Of a DNA stretch of 64,000 nt, positions 63,890 to 64,000 are shown in pieces. Within the stretch, counting starts at the first letter, position 1. Each line of letters starts with the position of its first letter. The position numbers and the translations under genes were made by a program. Source of the DNA: Bacteroidales bacterium (GTDB taxonomy: Bacteria > Bacteroidota > Bacteroidia > Bacteroidales > UBA12077). Where the stretch lies: positions 1 to 64,000 of the forward strand of contig JANQHE010000065.1 of assembly GCA_028282785.1 (NCBI GenBank), in the 5' to 3' direction. Under the pieces are notes generated by a model. It saw only the letters and a list, made by a program, of their open reading frames with translations, was not told the DNA's origin and searched no databases.

Positions 63890-63918
63890 ATAATAAGTTT
63901 AATTAAATTTTAAAGAAG

Positions 63919-64000
63919 ATGAAAAAATTTGTTCTTAAAATCAATGGCAAAAATTTTCGCTGGCATGATCAGTATATTACTGGAGATCAAGTGAAAGAAT
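63919..64000 (+). CDS. Multiubiquitin-domain protein (5' end only)
   Basis: The first 27 codons are visible before the window ends: MKKFVLKINGKNFRW, then QYITGDQVKE. The strand-turn-strand with W and the ITG-x-x-(I/V) motif is the recurring pattern of the bacterial multiubiquitin family (PF14452: INGKxYxW...ITGxxI). Known members carry tandem ubiquitin-like folds and lie with E1/E2/JAB-type genes. Only a fragment is visible, so the call is provisional. Confidence 0.6.
   Translation, partial: MKKFVLKINGKNFRWHDQYITGDQVKE

Overview
The window is A+T-rich chromosomal DNA from a member of the Bacteroidota, most likely class Bacteroidia. The evidence is type IX secretion C-terminal sorting domains on several exported proteins, TAnnTTTG promoter elements, almost no Shine-Dalgarno sequences, a CarboxypepD_reg-type TonB receptor, and Bacteroidota-restricted families (DUF4271, DUF4876, DUF6850, DUF4857). 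No rRNA, tRNA, CRISPR array or complete insertion sequence was seen.

Layout. 1-19.3 kb is core housekeeping: a cyclophilin lipoprotein (partial), flippase, dUTPase, TPR lipoprotein, EnvC-like M23 protein, RsbW-like kinase, YbeY, MnmG, a parS-like palindrome, adenine deaminase, UvrC, DUF4271, HemD, RnpA, an S41 protease and DNA polymerase I. 19.5-26 kb holds an AbiEii/DUF6922 toxin-antitoxin pair, QueD, an ArsR regulator, a polyprenyl synthase and a dtd-MFS-mazG-deoC operon. 26-41.4 kb holds a secreted endonuclease I, an active/inactive M16 protease pair, an HTH/DUF2975 pair, a universal stress protein, YitT, an M1 aminopeptidase interrupted by an in-frame TAG, an alpha/beta hydrolase that has lost its nucleophile and histidine, a ROK glucokinase, SemiSWEET, LuxR and CPBP proteins. 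A decayed copy of the start of the glucokinase gene lies further on.

41.8-56.9 kb is the most coherent accessory block. It has an ECF sigma factor, a CnrX/Spy-like periplasmic sensor, a zinc-finger anti-sigma-like protein and two matching ECF-type promoters. These precede a NosR/NapH-like membrane polyferredoxin with an HMA-like domain, a T9SS beta-propeller-like protein, a TonB receptor, a DUF4876 lipoprotein, a DUF6850 barrel, an ABC ATPase and permease, and a DUF4857 protein. I read this as a candidate metal-responsive uptake or metal-centre assembly system. That function is inference.

57-64 kb is a gene-decay and defence-type island: broken ORFs, an MqsR-like/Panacea toxin-antitoxin pair, an hsdS remnant, and a minus-strand operon of a sigma-like protein, two small proteins, an HExxH metallopeptidase and a dCTP-deaminase-family protein. 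Divergent from it are a GIY-YIG mini-protein and the first 27 codons of what looks like a multiubiquitin-domain protein cut by the window edge. The right edge probably opens into a bacterial ubiquitin-like conjugation operon.
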